Below, in pieces: positions 15,571-24,290 of a stretch of 64,000 bases of DNA. The DNA is from Coxiellaceae bacterium (lineage in GTDB: Bacteria > Pseudomonadota > Gammaproteobacteria > Coxiellales > Coxiellaceae): the NCBI GenBank assembly GCA_030680235.1, contig JAUXWQ010000036.1:1-64000 (forward strand), read 5' to 3'. Numbering within the stretch: the first letter of the stretch is position 1; each line of letters opens with the position of its first letter. The translations under genes were made by a program, and so were the position numbers. The notes under the pieces are model-generated. The model ran no database searches, was not told the origin of the DNA, and saw nothing but the letters and a program-made list of their open reading frames with translations.

Positions 15571-17352
15571 ATGTTTTCTAAGAAAGATGAAATAACAAAT
15601 ATACCTAATACTATATTTAAATTTTTTGTTTATTTTATTGGGAAAAATAGTATTTCATTTTTAGTTTTGGCATTAACATCCTTGGTTTGGGCAATTAATC
15701 AAAATGTGTTCCCGTATTTTATTAAAATAGTTGTTAATACTGTTTATATGTCAAAGAACGATGTTTCGCTAATGGGTAACTTACATGGACCGCTCATGTT
15801 GTTATGCGGAGAGTTGTTATTTATGCTGTTATCAATGAGAATTCAGGGCCTTCTAATTACAAAAATTATGCCAAAATTCTCAGAAAGCATAAAAAATGAA
15901 ATCATTCATACTATATCGACATACCATATGAATTACTATATCAAAAACCAATCCGGAGTCATTACAAGCAAGCTTTTAAATCTAGCTTCCAGCTCAGAAA
16001 AAATAATACAAATATTGTTATTTAATTTTTTATCAACTATTTCTTCATTAATAATTTCTATAATGCTAATCAGTGCGGTATCAAAACCTGTCTCAGTAAT
16101 TATTCTGACATGGTCAGCTCTTCATATGGCCATATCCATTTTATTTATTAAACGCTTTCAAGAAAAACTAAATCAGACAGCAACATCGAGTTCGACTACT
16201 AGCAATATGGTCAATGATTTTGTTTCAAATATTATCAATATAATCACTTTTTCAAATGAAAAAAATGAGCTCACCCGATTACAAAGCACATTTAAAAATG
16301 AAAAAGTATGCTTTAAAAAAATATTAACAAGTCTGGAAATGATGAAATTGTCTTTGGCATTTCTAGGGACAATTTTTATTTTAGGAATTGTTTTTTTTAT
16401 GATTCATTTGATTGGAGAAAAACTGATTACAGCAGGTGATTTTGCAATGATTTTAATGCTTTCATTTACAATGCTTACTTTTATTTGGCAATTATCGTTT
16501 CATATTGGAAATTTTGTTAGGGAGCTTTCGGTTGTCAAGTCATCCATTCTTATTTTAAATAAAAATTTTCAGAATAATATTGAAACTTCAAAAAATGAAA
16601 TAAAAATTCATGGCGGAAAAATTGAATTTATAAATGTAAGTTGCTCATATAATGAAAATAAAGAGATTTTTAAAGATCTCAGTATGACAATTAACCCAGG
16701 TGAAAAAATAAGAATAAAGGGAGAGTCTGGTTGTGGTAAAACAACGCTTATAAATCTGTTAGTACGTCTTATCGATTTAAATAAAGGTGATATTTTAGTT
16801 GATGGACAGAGTATTTATAAAATATCCTCGGAGTCACTGCGGCTAAATATTGCATTTGTATCGCAAGAACCCATCCTTTTTCATAGAACAATATTTGAAA
16901 ATATACAATTTGGTAATATGATCTGCACTGATGATGAAGTTTATCAGGCTGCCAAAACCGCTTGTTGTCATGATTTTATTCTCGAGCTTTCTGATGGATA
17001 TAATTCAAGGGTTGGTGAAGGCAGCATAAAATTATCTGGTGGGCAGCGGCAACGGATACTAATTGCGCGAGCTGTGTTGAAGAATAGCCCAATTCTCATT
17101 TTAGACGAACCAACCTCATCTTTAGATGAGAATACTGAAAATGAAATATATAAAAATATATTTTCAAAAAACACAAAACAAACCATTATTCTTATTTCAC
17201 ACAATGAACGCGCTAATAATTACATGGATAAAATATGGGTTATTGAAAGTGGTTCACATAAAAAAATAATTGATAGTGTAACGGAAATGAAAATCCCTGT
17301 TTACATACAACAACCAATAAATGAAGCTAATATGGGGGTTGTTAATGCCTAA
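15571..17352 (+). CDS. ABC exporter, fused permease-ATPase (RiPP cluster)
   Basis: 593 aa with six TM helices in the first ~320 residues and a nucleotide-binding domain: Walker A GESGCGKTT, signature LSGGQRQR, Walker B ILILDEPTSSLD, switch His in ILISHN. It lies three bases after the oxygenase gene and its 3' end overlaps the aminotransferase gene, so it is inside the biosynthetic operon and the best candidate for export of the mature peptide. No peptidase C39 domain is fused, so leader removal must come from elsewhere. Likely paralogue of the exporter at 1493-3274. Confidence 0.9.
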   Translation: MFSKKDEITNIPNTIFKFFVYFIGKNSISFLVLALTSLVWAINQNVFPYFIKIVVNTVYMSKNDVSLMGNLHGPLMLLCGELLFMLLSMRIQGLLITKIMPKFSESIKNEIIHTISTYHMNYYIKNQSGVITSKLLNLASSSEKIIQILLFNFLSTISSLIISIMLISAVSKPVSVIILTWSALHMAISILFIKRFQEKLNQTATSSSTTSNMVNDFVSNIINIITFSNEKNELTRLQSTFKNEKVCFKKILTSLEMMKLSLAFLGTIFILGIVFFMIHLIGEKLITAGDFAMILMLSFTMLTFIWQLSFHIGNFVRELSVVKSSILILNKNFQNNIETSKNEIKIHGGKIEFINVSCSYNENKEIFKDLSMTINPGEKIRIKGESGCGKTTLINLLVRLIDLNKGDILVDGQSIYKISSESLRLNIAFVSQEPILFHRTIFENIQFGNMICTDDEVYQAAKTACCHDFILELSDGYNSRVGEGSIKLSGGQRQRILIARAVLKNSPILILDEPTSSLDENTENEIYKNIFSKNTKQTIILISHNERANNYMDKIWVIESGSHKKIIDSVTEMKIPVYIQQPINEANMGVVNA

Positions 17353-18421
17353 AATGCTTGAACACTTCAGAAGTGAGATTTTGGATATTCCAAATCATTA
17401 TAAAAAAATTGATCCAAATTCTGTTAAGCTAAATTTAATGGAATCTCCGTTTACTATTCCAGATGAATTACAAAATATAATAAAAAAGAAATTATGTTTT
17501 TCAGACATTAATCGATATCCTGACCCGGAATGTACGTCATTAACAAAAAAAATTATATCTTCCTTTTCCATTAAGGACGGAGAAATATTGCTTGGAAACG
17601 GTCTTATGGAATTAATTCAACTAATTTGTTGGGCATTTTCAAAGCCGGGTGAGTACGTAATGATTCCATCACCATCGTTCTTTATTTTTAGACGGTATAT
17701 TCGTCAAGCCCACATGCAAATTATCGAGGCACCCTTAACGGAAAATTTTAATCTTGATATTAAAAAATGTTTAGAAATTATAAAAAATTACAATCCACGC
17801 ATTATTTTTATAGATTATCCAAACAACCCAACAGGAAATTTGTTTAATATAAATGATATATTACTAATACTTTCCACATCTGATGGAATTGTCGTTGTTG
17901 ATGAAGCCTATTTTCCGCACTCTAATTCGACTCTAATGTCATATTTAAATAAATATGAAAATCTTATTATATTGCGTAGTTTTTCAAAAATGGGTTTTGC
18001 AGCACTCAGACTTGGTTTCATTGCCGCAAATAAAGAAATTATACAATATATTAAAAAAGCACAGTATCCTTTTGCAATCAACTCATACATACAAATTATT
18101 GCTGAAGTTGTTTTAGAGCATATGGCAACAATAAATGAAAAAATCCATGAGATAGCTAATTTAAAGAAAAAAATGCATTTTTCACTGTCAAAGATAAGGG
18201 AAATAAGTCAGTTCCCTAGCTTTGCAAATTTTATTCTTTTTAAGACTGATAGAAATTCAGATCACATTAATGAACATTTAATAAAAAACAATATATTAAT
18301 TAATTCGCTTAATGGGACTAACCCACTATTAAAAAATTGTTTGCGTGTTGCAATTGGGTCTGAAAAAGATAATGAAATATTTTTAGAAGGATTGTTTGAC
18401 GCCTTAGATTGTACAGAGTAA
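17345..18421 (+). CDS. PLP-dependent class I/II aminotransferase (HisC-like)
   Basis: 358 aa from ATG 17345, with GGGGG upstream, overlapping the exporter's stop. Fold-type I features: YPNNPTGN for the cofactor/substrate loop, DEAYFP (Asp186 pairs with the pyridine N) and SFSKMGFAALRLGF with the Schiff-base Lys215. HisC/CobC-like in length and motifs. In methanobactin operons an aminotransferase (MbnN) turns the N-terminal amine of the trimmed peptide into a carbonyl; the same role is plausible here. It could also make an amino-sugar or an unusual amino acid. Confidence 0.87.
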   Translation: MPKMLEHFRSEILDIPNHYKKIDPNSVKLNLMESPFTIPDELQNIIKKKLCFSDINRYPDPECTSLTKKIISSFSIKDGEILLGNGLMELIQLICWAFSKPGEYVMIPSPSFFIFRRYIRQAHMQIIEAPLTENFNLDIKKCLEIIKNYNPRIIFIDYPNNPTGNLFNINDILLILSTSDGIVVVDEAYFPHSNSTLMSYLNKYENLIILRSFSKMGFAALRLGFIAANKEIIQYIKKAQYPFAINSYIQIIAEVVLEHMATINEKIHEIANLKKKMHFSLSKIREISQFPSFANFILFKTDRNSDHINEHLIKNNILINSLNGTNPLLKNCLRVAIGSEKDNEIFLEGLFDALDCTE

Positions 18422-18450
18422 CAAATTAATATTTAAATATGAGGAATCTG

Positions 18451-19296
18451 ATGTATTACTTATTTGGGTATAAAAAATTAATAGAACTTGTTAAAAAAGC
18501 CTCGGCAAGCAAGTTACCTGTCGATGATATCAAACTGCTGGGTGATGATTATAAAAACTACCTGAACAGTGTTTCAGTATTTGAAAATGATATTAACTGG
18601 GATGAAATTCGTTTGATTGATTATCCGTCGCTACATGTGTATGCCAACAATCATGCTGAAAAAATTAAAGTGCACATAAAGGAAAATAGTGAAATTCTTA
18701 AAAATAGATTGCGAGATGGCTTTTTTCAAGAAGCATTAACTAAACTTGAAGAAAGCAATTTTGAAATTTTTAATCTTGCTAAATTGGTCATCAAAATGGT
18801 GTTGATTAACAATTTGAATTCTTATACCAACGGCACAACAGCTGACACCATTGGACTTGCTTCAATGGATTTTAAAGATCATTTCAATCAACAAGATTTT
18901 ATTGAATTAGTTGTTCATCAAATGACGCATATGTATTTATTTATGGATGATAAAGTTTTTAACCACTGTGATGAAGAAAAAAAGGAAATAATGATTGAAA
19001 CATATGATATTAAATTTATATTGGGTGGAACGCAGTTCCCACTTTATTTGGCTTACCACAGCTATATTGTTGGTGTAGAAGTTTTGTGCTTTCGTGAAGA
19101 AACATATGGAATAAATGGTGATGGGAATTACCACGGAAAAACATCGAGAATATTTAAAATATGTGAATTATTTCAAAAAGCACTTATTTTAAATACGCAT
19201 CATTTTTCAAAACGAGGTTTGGGCATTTTTGAAAAATCAGTCAATCTTTTTGAATCGAAAAAGAAAAAATATCCAATTTTTGCTAACGAATTATAG
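18451..19296 (+). CDS. HQxxH-motif protein, HEXXH-like peptide modification/peptidase relative
   Basis: 281 aa. ATG 18451 is chosen because GAGG sits six bases upstream; ATG 18439 overlaps that site. The centre reads TIGLASMDFK then ELVVHQMTHMYLF (His156-Gln-x-x-His160), the place of a zinc-binding HEXXH helix but with Gln instead of the catalytic Glu. Downstream a His-rich helix (YHSYIVGVEVLCFREE) could give the third ligand. This resembles the HEXXH-type proteins found in RiPP clusters. With Gln it may bind metal without peptidase activity, or do a different reaction. Soluble, no signal peptide. Confidence 0.6.
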   Translation: MYYLFGYKKLIELVKKASASKLPVDDIKLLGDDYKNYLNSVSVFENDINWDEIRLIDYPSLHVYANNHAEKIKVHIKENSEILKNRLRDGFFQEALTKLEESNFEIFNLAKLVIKMVLINNLNSYTNGTTADTIGLASMDFKDHFNQQDFIELVVHQMTHMYLFMDDKVFNHCDEEKKEIMIETYDIKFILGGTQFPLYLAYHSYIVGVEVLCFREETYGINGDGNYHGKTSRIFKICELFQKALILNTHHFSKRGLGIFEKSVNLFESKKKKYPIFANEL

Positions 19297-19309
19297 GAAT
19301 AGTGTAGCG

Positions 19310-20134
19310 ATGAGAGCCATAGACAGTGATTACTTTGAGAAAATCAGACATTTTGTTAATCAGGATAGCTACAGTAACGCCGATAAAAAAACCGATTATA
19401 CAAATTTGATTGATTGCAATGATTATTCAAATGAAAAAATTAAGCATGATATTTTCGAACACCTCAAAAATTTTGGGCATTGTGTATTACAACTTAATAA
19501 AGAAATTGAATATACAATAGAAGACATCACTGCTTTTTTATCAAGTCAATTTGGCGAACCAATGAACGATAGAAATAGAAAAAAACTTGCTTATACTCAG
19601 ATTAAATCAGAACGTAATCCTGAAGCCTATGTAACGTCAAATTGGACGCAGCCAATGCATACTGATGAGGGTCATACGAGCATCTATCCAGAAATCATAG
19701 GAATGTACTGTTATAAACCGGCAAAATTAGGTGGTGTAAGTATACTGGTTGAGTTTGAGCGACTTTATTTAGCACTTGTAGAAAAATTTGGCGAACAGAT
19801 TGATTGTCTTTTTGATAAAAAATGCCTGGATGTTTTTAGTGCTTATGGTAGAGAATTCAAGCCATTGCTTTTTAGAAAAGACGAAAATAAAATTGGTATT
19901 AGTTATTCTCCAATTTTAGGTAAAATGTATTGTACGGATACTGTATTTGAAATGTATGACTTTATCACAAAATATCTTCATAATCCTGGCAATCAGCTTC
20001 GATTTAAGCTTGCTGAAAAGCAAATATTGATTTTAGATAATTGTCGGGTTTTGCATGCAAGAACTGCATTTTCACCACAATGTGATAGATTATTGTACCG
20101 GTATTGGTTTTCTCGTAATGACTTACATGGTTAG
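19310..20134 (+). CDS. TauD/SyrP-like Fe(II)/2-oxoglutarate oxygenase
   Basis: 274 aa from ATG 19310 (AGGA 12 bases upstream); the frame is open further left but inside the previous gene. The metal triad is His117-x-Asp119 (PMHTDEGH) and His249 (CRVLHAR), with basic residues near 260-264 for 2-oxoglutarate. Close in layout to the oxygenase at 3732-4691. A second oxygenase in the operon implies at least two hydroxylation or desaturation steps on the RiPP or on a building block. Confidence 0.85.
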   Translation: MRAIDSDYFEKIRHFVNQDSYSNADKKTDYTNLIDCNDYSNEKIKHDIFEHLKNFGHCVLQLNKEIEYTIEDITAFLSSQFGEPMNDRNRKKLAYTQIKSERNPEAYVTSNWTQPMHTDEGHTSIYPEIIGMYCYKPAKLGGVSILVEFERLYLALVEKFGEQIDCLFDKKCLDVFSAYGREFKPLLFRKDENKIGISYSPILGKMYCTDTVFEMYDFITKYLHNPGNQLRFKLAEKQILILDNCRVLHARTAFSPQCDRLLYRYWFSRNDLHG

Positions 20135-20140
20135 TGAAAA

Positions 20141-21358
20141 ATGACATTTGAACGCATTCAATTGATAGAAAGACAAAATTACCTGAATACTATTTCAGTA
20201 TTATTCATGCCGCGCCTACACCATTATATGTTGATAATGAAAGCCGCCTTGATTCGTTACAAGCAGGGCATTGTCATCTTGTTTGCCTTGCTAGCACCAA
20301 CATTGCTGGGAATTAATTATTTTTTGACTGCACCAATATTATCCTTTATTTCAAACAACGGCCTTTCAAGCATCTTTTTAGATGGAAGTGTTGTTTATGC
20401 GATATATATATCTTGGATTTTACTGCAGAAACCTGCAGTAAAACCTGTTGATGCGAATACTTATATTTCTACGTTGCCTATATCTAATTTTACTAATAGA
20501 TTTATTGATATTTTAATGTTGCTTGTTGCAAATAATGTTTTTCTGATTCCTTTTATATTAGTGATACCGCATTTAAATTTCTCCGACTGGTCTATTTTAA
20601 AACTGCTATTTTTGGTGATCAGTGTACTGTCATTTCAGGTTAATTTTGTAAAGTTTAGTATCGTTAATATATTTTTTCTGGTTATTGCAAATTCTTTATA
20701 TTTTTATTCTTGCGTTATTCAGTATGTGTCGCTTGAATTTTCCTTGATTATTTTTTGTAATGCGATAGCTTTACAAACGTTATTGATACCGTTACCAAAT
20801 TATAATTTTTTTAATCTATTGCATAGGTCGAAAAGGAATTCTGCATTTAAGAATATTAATTTACGTGCTGCACTTCTGTGTCGAACAAAAATATTGGCAA
20901 CCCTTTTTAGATTGGCGCTTTCAATGCTAGTCATTTTGACCGGTATATTGCTTGTGACAAAAACAAAACTATCGAGCAATGTTTTTGTTGTTTCAATTGT
21001 CATACTTGGCATATGTTCCTTTGTATTAAGCGGAATTCTCACCTTTTTTTACAATGAAAGAAAATTGTATGCTGGTTATTTGAATAGCTACCCACGCTCC
21101 AATCTGTGGTGGATATCTGATGATATTTTTTTTGTTTCCATTGTTCAGCTACTCATTAGCTTAATTTATTTTTTTGGGATTTTGTTTTATTTTAATATGG
21201 GTTTTTATGAAATCTCACTTATTCTTTTTTATCAAGTAATATTGTTGAGCATGCTTTATTATTTTAGAACACAATTTCAGATTTTTGGAATGTTTGTGAG
21301 CCTATTAATAACGTGTTTATGGGTTTTAGTTCCAACAATAATAAAAGGTATTTTATGA
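20141..21358 (+). CDS. ABC-2-type permease
   Basis: 405 aa, predominantly hydrophobic with about ten to twelve TM helices and an N-terminal cytoplasmic stretch. The loop after the third helix has a DANTYISTLPIS segment of the kind seen in bacterial ABC-2 permeases linked to exporters of peptides. Starts seven bases after the oxygenase and its stop overlaps the ATPase start (ATGA), so it pairs with that ATPase as a second transporter, possibly for self-protection. Confidence 0.75.
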   Translation: MTFERIQLIERQNYLNTISVLFMPRLHHYMLIMKAALIRYKQGIVILFALLAPTLLGINYFLTAPILSFISNNGLSSIFLDGSVVYAIYISWILLQKPAVKPVDANTYISTLPISNFTNRFIDILMLLVANNVFLIPFILVIPHLNFSDWSILKLLFLVISVLSFQVNFVKFSIVNIFFLVIANSLYFYSCVIQYVSLEFSLIIFCNAIALQTLLIPLPNYNFFNLLHRSKRNSAFKNINLRAALLCRTKILATLFRLALSMLVILTGILLVTKTKLSSNVFVVSIVILGICSFVLSGILTFFYNERKLYAGYLNSYPRSNLWWISDDIFFVSIVQLLISLIYFFGILFYFNMGFYEISLILFYQVILLSMLYYFRTQFQIFGMFVSLLITCLWVLVPTIIKGIL

Positions 21359-22002
21359 CAGAACAATGCGATTTGAGAAACACGCTTTCAATTGAAAATA
21401 TATCGAAATCATATTCATCGAATAAGATTGTTTCGAATTTTTCTTGCCAATTTTTAACTGGTTGCCACGCTTTAATTGGAGAAAATGGTTCTGGAAAATC
21501 TACATTGTTAAAAATGATATGCGGTGCGGAAATATATGATGGCGGAAACATCTTATTTGATGGCATATCGCTAAAAGAAAGCAAAATAGATTATAAAAAA
21601 AATATTGGTTATGCCCCTGATAAATTAATGATATACCCATTTCTTACGGGGAGCGAATTTATCAGAATGATTTTTTCCATAAAAGGTATTACCGATAAGG
21701 GTGTTTTTTCTGACATTCTTGATGGATTTAATATTCGTAAATATCTTCAGTATCGCCTTGATGAAATGTCATTAGGAAATCAAAAAAAATTTATGTTGGC
21801 AGCTGCTTTTATTGGTGATCCAGGCCTCCTTGTTCTTGATGAGCCAACAAATGAAATTGATATTGAATCAAAAAACTATCTTATTAGCTGTCTTTTGGAA
21901 ATGAAAAAAGATAAAGTTATTATTTTTTCAACACACGATGATAATTTTATTTCAGCTTTAGATGCAAAAAAATATAATCTATCGGATATGTGGCGAAACT
22001 AG
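21355..22002 (+). CDS. ABC transporter ATP-binding protein
   Basis: 215 aa from ATG 21355. Walker A GENGSGKST, Walker B LLVLDEPTNEID and switch His in FSTHDD are intact; the signature is degenerate (MSLGNQKK instead of LSGGQ), common in ABC-2 ATPases. Partner of the preceding permease. It is the last + strand gene of the cluster; its stop overlaps the convergent repressor gene by four bases. Confidence 0.87.
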   Translation: MTEQCDLRNTLSIENISKSYSSNKIVSNFSCQFLTGCHALIGENGSGKSTLLKMICGAEIYDGGNILFDGISLKESKIDYKKNIGYAPDKLMIYPFLTGSEFIRMIFSIKGITDKGVFSDILDGFNIRKYLQYRLDEMSLGNQKKFMLAAAFIGDPGLLVLDEPTNEIDIESKNYLISCLLEMKKDKVIIFSTHDDNFISALDAKKYNLSDMWRN

Positions 22003-22499
22003 CTATTTAGTGTTGCCTCATACGTTTTTATAAAAGTAGAAACCATGTTTTTTTGAAGACTTTTTTCATTGCTTGTTTTGATAATTTGAGTATATAGATT
22101 TGTAGCAATATCGGCACATTTTTTTTCGTCCAGCTTATATTTTAATTTGAGCTTAATAACTTCTTCTAGAATTGTTGTTAATAGCTCAGAATTAAGCATG
22201 AGATCAGTTTGATATTTGCTAATTTCATGTGCAAAAGCATCTTCAATTTTTTTATTTTTTGATCCTTTATGATTGGCCGTTGGATGGCCTTCACCTGTCA
22301 CGAGCCATTTTTCTGTTACCCCAAAAGATTTACTATATAACTGCAGAAAGCTTGTTGTTGGAGTGCGGCGGCCTCGCACATGTTGAGCAAAGGTTAAATA
22401 GGGGATGCTATATTTTTCACAAAATTCCTTTGCTGTGGCAAAACCAGCGGCTTTCATTGCAGCTTTAATTCGGGCACCCAGCGCATAATCTTTCTTCAT
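21999..22499 (-). CDS. CI-like HTH transcriptional regulator
   Basis: 166 aa. Residues ~5-70 form a phage CI-type HTH (ARIKAAMKAAGFATAKEFCEKY then the recognition helix YLTFAQHVRGRR, followed by KSFGVTEKWLVTGEG), the layout of the bacteriophage CI repressor HTH family. The C-terminal part is helical and lacks an S24 peptidase. It is divergent from the Q-like gene, and the shared region holds a perfect palindrome over the promoter, so it is likely the repressor that keeps the transfer operon silent. Confidence 0.8.
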   Translation of the reverse strand: MKKDYALGARIKAAMKAAGFATAKEFCEKYSIPYLTFAQHVRGRRTPTTSFLQLYSKSFGVTEKWLVTGEGHPTANHKGSKNKKIEDAFAHEISKYQTDLMLNSELLTTILEEVIKLKLKYKLDEKKCADIATNLYTQIIKTSNEKSLQKNMVSTFIKTYEATLNS

Positions 22500-22524
22500 A
22501 AGTCCTTATCCTCATTATTTGTCC

Positions 22525-22587
22525 GTACATTGACTGTAAACAGATTATATGACATAATTATGTCAATTGCAATGTACTTTTATGTCA
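22525..22587 (+). promoter_or_regulatory. Divergent promoter with overlapping palindromic operator
   Basis: TTGACT (22530-22535) and CATAAT (22553-22558), spacer 17, read towards the Q-like gene. The -10 lies within the perfect palindrome TGACATAATTATGTCA (22550-22565). A further half-site, TATGTCA, is at 22581-22587, and GTACATTG (22525-22532) matches CAATGTAC (22570-22577) as a second, wider inverted repeat. The layout fits tight repression by the adjacent CI-like regulator. Confidence 0.7.
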
Positions 22588-22601
22588 TAGTGGAGGCAGT
22601 G

Positions 22602-23000
22602 ATGACCTATCTTATTGATTTATTAAGCACTAAAAAGCGTCTTATGCAATGGGGTAACTGGTGTTACCAAATTACGACGATGGGATTAGGATATTCGCAC
22701 AAATCGTTAATAGCAAAGCTCCAGGAAGAAGGGGGTATCGTTATTTCAGCGACGGCCAAGGTATTGGTACCTAGCAATGAGCAGGCAGAAGAGATGGATA
22801 CTTTGATTGAACGGTTGGCTGAACAAAAACCACAGGGTGCTGGAAAACCAGAATGGGCGAAAACTATTCGCATTCATTACACGATGCAACATAAAGATAT
22901 TGCAGAGCGTATTCAATCTGCTTCTTTACCAAGAGCAACATATTATCGCTATCTGCAGGATGCTCAAGAGTGGCTGTCGCAATATCTGAGTATCCATTAA
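22602..23000 (+). CDS. Phage Q/ArpU-like putative antitermination protein
   Basis: 132 aa from ATG 22602 (GGAGG 22592-22596). The layout resembles antitermination protein Q of P21-type phages and ArpU regulators: an N-terminal RLMQWGNW motif (family: LxxWGxW), then a Leu/Asp-rich helix (EEMDTLIERL), then a sigma-70-region-4-like HTH (IRIHYTMQHKDIAERI followed by PRATYYRYLQDAQEWL). Known Q proteins load at a promoter and let polymerase pass a downstream terminator. Here a leader with a strong terminator does follow, before the T4SS operon. Function is inferred from pattern and position. Confidence 0.6.
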   Translation: MTYLIDLLSTKKRLMQWGNWCYQITTMGLGYSHKSLIAKLQEEGGIVISATAKVLVPSNEQAEEMDTLIERLAEQKPQGAGKPEWAKTIRIHYTMQHKDIAERIQSASLPRATYYRYLQDAQEWLSQYLSIH

Positions 23001-23338
23001 CCCACGTTTGTAAAACTCCATGATAAAAAACAGGAGCACATAATTAACCTTATGTGCTTTTTTTGAAAATTATTCTAAGAGCTAAACGTTTTGTTTATTA
23101 AAAATAAGAAAACTTAAAAAGATTTCAGGTTTTGTAAAACAACTTCAAAAAAAATCAAAAGTAGTCTCACTTTGAAAAAATATTTCCAACAGAAAAATTA
23201 AAACTACTTAAAACCCCTTAAAACAGCTTAAAAAAACTTCAAACAAAAAAGAATTAAAAATACTTTTTGTAAAATAATGCTTGCATATTTATTTATTTTT
23301 TTGTAACATACCTAAGTAAATTCGAAAACGTTTACACA
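23001..23338 (+). promoter_or_regulatory. A-rich leader with repeated CTTnAAA motifs
   Basis: About 340 bases without a gene. Between 23113 and 23240 the motif CTT(A/C/TG)AAA recurs about seven times, on a poly-A background. It may be intrinsically curved DNA, a loading region for the Q-like protein, or mere composition. A hairpin-like TTTGTAAAACTCC...GGAGCACATAA segment lies just after the Q-like stop. Confidence 0.4.
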
Positions 23339-23375
23339 AAGCCCCGCTAGATTCTCATCCACCGGGGCTTTTTTA
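23339..23375 (+). terminator. Intrinsic terminator in the leader of the transfer operon
   Basis: AAGCCCCG (23339-23346) pairs with CGGGGCTT (23363-23370), 16-base loop, followed by TTTTTT. It stands 70 bases before the first T4SS gene and downstream of the Q-like gene, so it separates the regulatory and transfer genes unless polymerase is made to read through. Confidence 0.88.
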
Positions 23376-23445
23376 TTGCCTATAAAAATCTAATTCATTT
23401 TTCTTTTTTCTAATTCATAAAAATTAAATTAACCGAGGATTGCTT

Positions 23446-23931
23446 ATGAAAAAGCATGCGCAACTCAAAACTTATGTTTTGAGTGGTTTGCTGTGCCTGT
23501 CAGTTTTTGCGACAGCCACATCATGTTTTGCTAATAACGTTATTGTTGGACGTTATTTATCAGTAGCTGCAACACCTGCCGCTGATCAGAAAAATTTATT
23601 GCAACAGCAAATACAAATTAAATTCCCACAAAATATTTTAACAATTAAGCAAGCTGTAAAATTTATTTTGCAATTTAGTGGTTATCGCTTATGTAACGAG
23701 AATGAACTTGATAAACCTGCAAAGAAAATGTTGAGTCAGCCATTACCTGAAGTTGATAGAACTTTTGGGCCGATGACATTAAAGCAAGGATTACAAACTT
23801 TGGCGGGCAATATGTTTTATCTATTGCTTGATCCCATCGATCGCTTGGTTGGTTTTGAAATCAAACCTGATTATCGACATTTATATGAAAACACAGCAAT
23901 TAACAAATCAGCAGAACAAGAAGCGGATTAA
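23446..23931 (+). CDS. PilL-like conjugative transfer protein (TIGR03748-type)
   Basis: 161 aa from ATG 23446 with GAGGA six bases upstream. Sec signal peptide (LSGLLCLSVFATATSCFA), so periplasmic or envelope. GRYLSVAATP then FPQNILTIKQAVKFILQFSGYRL is the family's conserved core, an AMIN/secretin-like small domain. In GI-type ICEs this is the first gene of the transfer operon, and it is so here. Confidence 0.8.
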   Translation: MKKHAQLKTYVLSGLLCLSVFATATSCFANNVIVGRYLSVAATPAADQKNLLQQQIQIKFPQNILTIKQAVKFILQFSGYRLCNENELDKPAKKMLSQPLPEVDRTFGPMTLKQGLQTLAGNMFYLLLDPIDRLVGFEIKPDYRHLYENTAINKSAEQEAD

Positions 23932-23934
23932 ATC

Positions 23935-24255
23935 ATGACAGAAATGACAGAAATAAATATTAATGCAAAATTAATACCAAAATTTGCCCCAGGTTTAAAT
24001 AATTTAGAAGAGTATGTTGGCTACGATATGATGCTCTATATTCTACGTTATCTTTATAATTTGGTACTTAAATCAAGAAAATTTGGATATAGCAAGCAGC
24101 ATTTGCAGCGTCAGATTCAAAAATTTGAAGAACAATCAAAACTGCCGGGATTTTTATCTGCTCTACCAATAGATGAATTGTTAGAACAGTTAGAAGATGC
24201 GCAATTTTTTTATCCTATACGTAAGCGTGAAGTCAGTTTTCCAAAATTTCATTAA
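23935..24255 (+). CDS. Hypothetical conjugation-region protein
   Basis: 106 aa, starts three bases after the PilL-like stop. Not recognised. Soluble, basic, with a helical middle (MMLYILRYLYNLVLKSRK) and Tyr/Phe-rich end. Operon position implies a role in transfer. Confidence 0.6.
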   Translation: MTEMTEININAKLIPKFAPGLNNLEEYVGYDMMLYILRYLYNLVLKSRKFGYSKQHLQRQIQKFEEQSKLPGFLSALPIDELLEQLEDAQFFYPIRKREVSFPKFH

Positions 24256-24290
24256 TCAATACACATTTTTTTAAACAGGGTACATTGACT

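Noticed and set aside
11635-22002. Calling the cluster a true methanobactin operon
   Set aside because: No TonB receptor, MATE exporter or MbnP/MbnH gene is seen, and the tailoring set differs; similarity is limited to precursor, MNIO, partner and aminotransferase.
23105-23245. CRISPR-like array
   Set aside because: The recurring motif is only 7-8 bases, irregularly spaced and without spacers; no cas genes.
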